Of a stretch of 15,308 nt of DNA, positions 14,001 to 15,308 are shown piece by piece. The translations under genes were made by a program, and so were the position numbers. The DNA lies in NCBI GenBank assembly GCA_023415075.1, contig JAEZLU010000051.1:1-15308 (forward strand), in the 5' to 3' direction. Source of the DNA: Bacillota bacterium (GTDB lineage Bacteria > Bacillota > Negativicutes > Sporomusales > UBA7701). Position 1 is the first letter of the stretch. Each line of letters opens with the position of its first letter. Under the pieces are notes generated by a model. The model had not been told where the DNA came from, made no database searches, and worked only from the letters and a program-made list of their open reading frames with translations.

Positions 14001-14585
14001 GCCATCGACGAATACACCCGCATCAAGGAACGCTACCAGTTCCTGAAAACCCAGTATGACGACCTCACCGAGGCCAAGGAATACCTCCTGACCATCCTCA
14101 AGGACATCGACGCCACCATGGCCAAGCAGTTCCGGGCCGCCTTCGGCCAAATAAACGAGCATTTCGGCGAACTGTTCGTCCGCCTGTTCGGCGGCGGCCG
14201 GGCTCAGCTCGAACTGGCCGACCCCAGCGACATCCTCGGCACCGGCATCGAAATCATCGTCCAGCCTCCCGGCAAAAAACAGCAGAACCTGGCCCTCCTG
14301 TCAGGCGGCGAGCGGGCTCTCACCGTCATCGCCCTGCTATTCGCCTTCCTGACCTACCGGCCGACGCCGTTCTGCATGCTCGATGAAATCGACGCCGCCC
14401 TCGACGAGGCCAACGTCCAGCGCTTCAGCGAATTTTTGCGCGACTACGCCCGCAGCACCCAGTTCATCATCGTCACCCACCGCAAAGGCACCATGGAAGT
14501 CGCCGACGTCATGCACGGCGTCACCATGGAAGAATCGGGCGTATCCAAACTAATCTCCGTCAAATTCATGGACAAGGCAGGTTAA
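11028..14585 (+). CDS. smc: Chromosome segregation protein SMC
   Basis: SMC is the ATPase of the bacterial condensin complex (with ScpA and ScpB) that organises and helps segregate the chromosome. The 1185 residues match the family length (Bacillus 1186). The N-terminal head has Walker A G-P-N-G-S-G-K-S-N at 31-39. Two long coiled-coil arms (about 165-510 and 680-1000) flank the hinge (about 520-675, ending in the glycine-rich I-N-P-G-G-S-I-T-G-G). The C-terminal head has the signature L-S-G-G-E-R-A-L (S1092) and Walker B with D1119 and E1120. All ATPase motifs are intact. The start is TTG at 11028, giving M-L-L-H-K-L-E-A-Y-G-F-K-S-F as in other SMCs, with AGGGTGG at 11015-11021. Seven bases separate it from ftsY. 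Confidence 0.98.
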   Translation: MLLHKLEAYGFKSFAEKTEIEFKAGITAIVGPNGSGKSNISDAVRWVLGEQNIRNLRGAKAEDVIFAGSAKRRPLGVAEVSLIFDNSDGLLPLDFSEVTITRRVFRSGDGEYYINKAPCRLKDIHDLLLDAGLSRESMTVISQNKIDEVLNSKPEERRLLFEEAAGIVKYKNRKREALRKLEDTEQNLTRVQDITAEIETQLGPMAESAERTARYNELAAEQTACQVTLLLHKLTQAEKNLESVTLEQAALSDEELKVSTRLSLAETEKERFIDKLVELDEGLRTAETAVTQTATDIERLDGKVAVLTERIGQERKGQDRLQQEIARLESEQQENRKMLAEWQENLRRKQGDAQALQAEMADRNQALAAAVAAIGEAEKRLEAAKDQTFGHLQELVTQRNAQRTVERDQEARRLRESELVKEREGFAGQHAQTNDSLEHVKWENQALVQDLAATAVSVGELAGRKEAADKRLSEIAASEKKLADELSRSASRLKVLSDMQEEYEGFGRGPKSVLKSDRPWRQGVHGAVAELVTVRDAHVVAVETALGGALQHILVDSDDTAKAAVEYLKHHNLGRATFLPLNTIRPARPKEAEQTAAHAKGAVGFAADLVECEGRFRPVIDYLLGRTVVVTDMDAAIRIARSAAYGVKIVTLDGQLINPGGSITGGSVGRREASFLGRSGEIAHLREDMAAKEKELAGLRQKSSQLVAEIEALLADLDAANVRRRTLEVRQAELAVHAEKTGQEIKRLDLALATLDAELASCRAEGAALTAKAADITAAIATLEARDEEHKRQIAVWQDDLKTRQDEREALNNALTDSKIKLSALEQEVSAISANCDQYVHAETRLLRQIDSLRGDIDRVGQEITRAEGELAGLGSEKEALYEKKGNQEKDRDTFMKDKLGILAKQQRLDRELKDLRRRQSASQARLHELDLLAAKHGYDANYCSEQLRDHYCLDREQAQAMWREEEPEVLAARVDELAADIEALGPVNPAAIDEYTRIKERYQFLKTQYDDLTEAKEYLLTILKDIDATMAKQFRAAFGQINEHFGELFVRLFGGGRAQLELADPSDILGTGIEIIVQPPGKKQQNLALLSGGERALTVIALLFAFLTYRPTPFCMLDEIDAALDEANVQRFSEFLRDYARSTQFIIVTHRKGTMEVADVMHGVTMEESGVSKLISVKFMDKAG

Positions 14586-14592
14586 CTACAAA

Positions 14593-15308
14593 ATGGGCTT
14601 CTTCGACCGCCTGAAGGACGGGCTCGCCAAGACCCGTCGCGGCTTCACCGAAAAAATCGAACAACTTGTTACCGGCTACGCCACCATCGACGACGAATTC
14701 CTTGACGACCTTGAGGCCGTACTGCTGTCGGCCGACGTCGGCGTAAAGACCACCGGCAAGCTCCTCCAGGATATCCGCAAAGCCATCAAAGCCAAGGAAA
14801 TCAACTCGCCGGCCGACCTCACGCCCTACCTGCGTCAGCGCCTGGCCGCCATCCTCAGCGAGGGTGCAGCCCCACCGGCCACGGCCCCCGAGGGACCGAC
14901 CGTCATCATGGTCGTCGGCGTCAACGGCGTGGGCAAAACCACCACCATCGCCAAACTCGGCCATCATTACCGCGAGCAGGGCCGTAAGGTACTGCTCGGC
15001 GCCGCCGACACCTTCCGGGCGGCGGCCATCGACCAGCTGGAAATCTGGGGAGACCGCATCGACGCTGAGATCATCCGCCACAAAGAAGGTTCCGATCCGG
15101 CCGCCGTGGCCTTCGACGCCGTCCAGGCCGCCAAGGCTCGGGCCGCCGACCTCCTTATCATCGATACCGCCGGCCGCCTGCACACCAAATCCAACCTTAT
15201 GGAAGAACTCAAAAAAGTCCATCGGGTCGTTGCCCGCGAACTGCCTGGCGCCCCCCACGAAGTCCTCCTCGTCCTCGACGCCACCACCGGCCAGAACGCT
15301 CTCAGCCA
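14593..15308 (+). CDS. ftsY: Signal recognition particle receptor FtsY (3'-truncated)
   Basis: FtsY is the membrane-associated SRP receptor GTPase that docks ribosome-nascent chain complexes at the translocon. The visible 238 residues of about 300-310 comprise a short N domain helical bundle (about 1-90) without the long acidic A domain of enterobacterial FtsY, then the G domain: G1 loop G-V-N-G-V-G-K-T-T at 109-117, A-D-T-F-R-A-A-A at 138-145, G3 D-T-A-G-R at 191-195, and L-D-A-T-T-G-Q-N-A at 228-236. The remaining G4/G5 motifs lie beyond the window. The ATG at 14593 is 7 bases after the smc stop. A weak AAGGCAGG at 14574-14581 is the only Shine-Dalgarno candidate, so coupling to smc is likely. 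The smc-ftsY pair is standard in Firmicutes. Confidence 0.95.
   Translation, partial: MGFFDRLKDGLAKTRRGFTEKIEQLVTGYATIDDEFLDDLEAVLLSADVGVKTTGKLLQDIRKAIKAKEINSPADLTPYLRQRLAAILSEGAAPPATAPEGPTVIMVVGVNGVGKTTTIAKLGHHYREQGRKVLLGAADTFRAAAIDQLEIWGDRIDAEIIRHKEGSDPAAVAFDAVQAAKARAADLLIIDTAGRLHTKSNLMEELKKVHRVVARELPGAPHEVLLVLDATTGQNALS

Noticed and set aside
1..15308. Mobile elements, CRISPR arrays, tRNA or rRNA genes, riboswitches, defence systems
   Set aside because: No transposase, integrase, direct-repeat array, cloverleaf or conserved leader structure was seen. The region is conserved housekeeping sequence, and I found no support for an undescribed multi-gene system.

Overview
The window is a continuous piece of bacterial core chromosome, and every gene is on the + strand. 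The DNA is GC-rich, with strong preference for C-ending codons. The order yceD-rpmF-fapR-plsX-fab genes-acpP-fabF-rnc-radical SAM-spoVS-smc-ftsY is the arrangement of low-GC-type Firmicutes (Bacillota). SpoVS and a sigma-H-type promoter point to an endospore former or a close relative of one. FabK instead of FabI, with a second FabK-like flavoprotein, and high GC would suit a Negativicutes or clostridial lineage. That placement is inference from gene content and was not tested by phylogeny.

Region 1 (1-786) holds the end of a yceD/DUF177 gene, then rpmF (ribosomal protein L32), closed by a hairpin terminator. Region 2 (785-6452) is a fatty-acid/phospholipid operon. It opens with a near-consensus vegetative promoter and a candidate FapR operator, followed by fapR, plsX, fabH, fabK, fabD, fabG and acpP, which are packed with overlaps or very short gaps up to acpP. 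A terminator-like hairpin follows acpP. Region 3 (6471-9470) has a second FabK-like/nitronate monooxygenase-like flavoprotein with a C-terminal cysteine cluster, then fabF and rnc, and ends in a perfect 15-bp hairpin. Region 4 (9491-10951) has an Elp3-like radical SAM gene and spoVS. spoVS carries its own promoters, including a perfect match to the Bacillus sigma-H consensus, and its own terminator. Region 5 (11028-15308) has smc and the start of ftsY, which runs off the window.

The fab genes together give malonyl transfer to ACP (FabD), initiation (FabH), elongation (FabF), first reduction (FabG) and last reduction (FabK) on the carrier AcpP. PlsX passes the finished acyl chain to phospholipid synthesis, and FapR senses malonyl-CoA to set expression. 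The dehydratase (fabZ) and acetyl-CoA carboxylase genes are not in the window. rnc, smc and ftsY serve RNA processing, chromosome organisation and protein targeting.

I found no mobile element, CRISPR array, tRNA, rRNA or clearly undescribed system. No gene-free stretch exceeds about 145 bases. The points most worth a second look are regulatory (FapR site, sigma-H promoter, internal terminators) and the two less-characterised enzymes (the FabK-like paralogue and the radical SAM protein).
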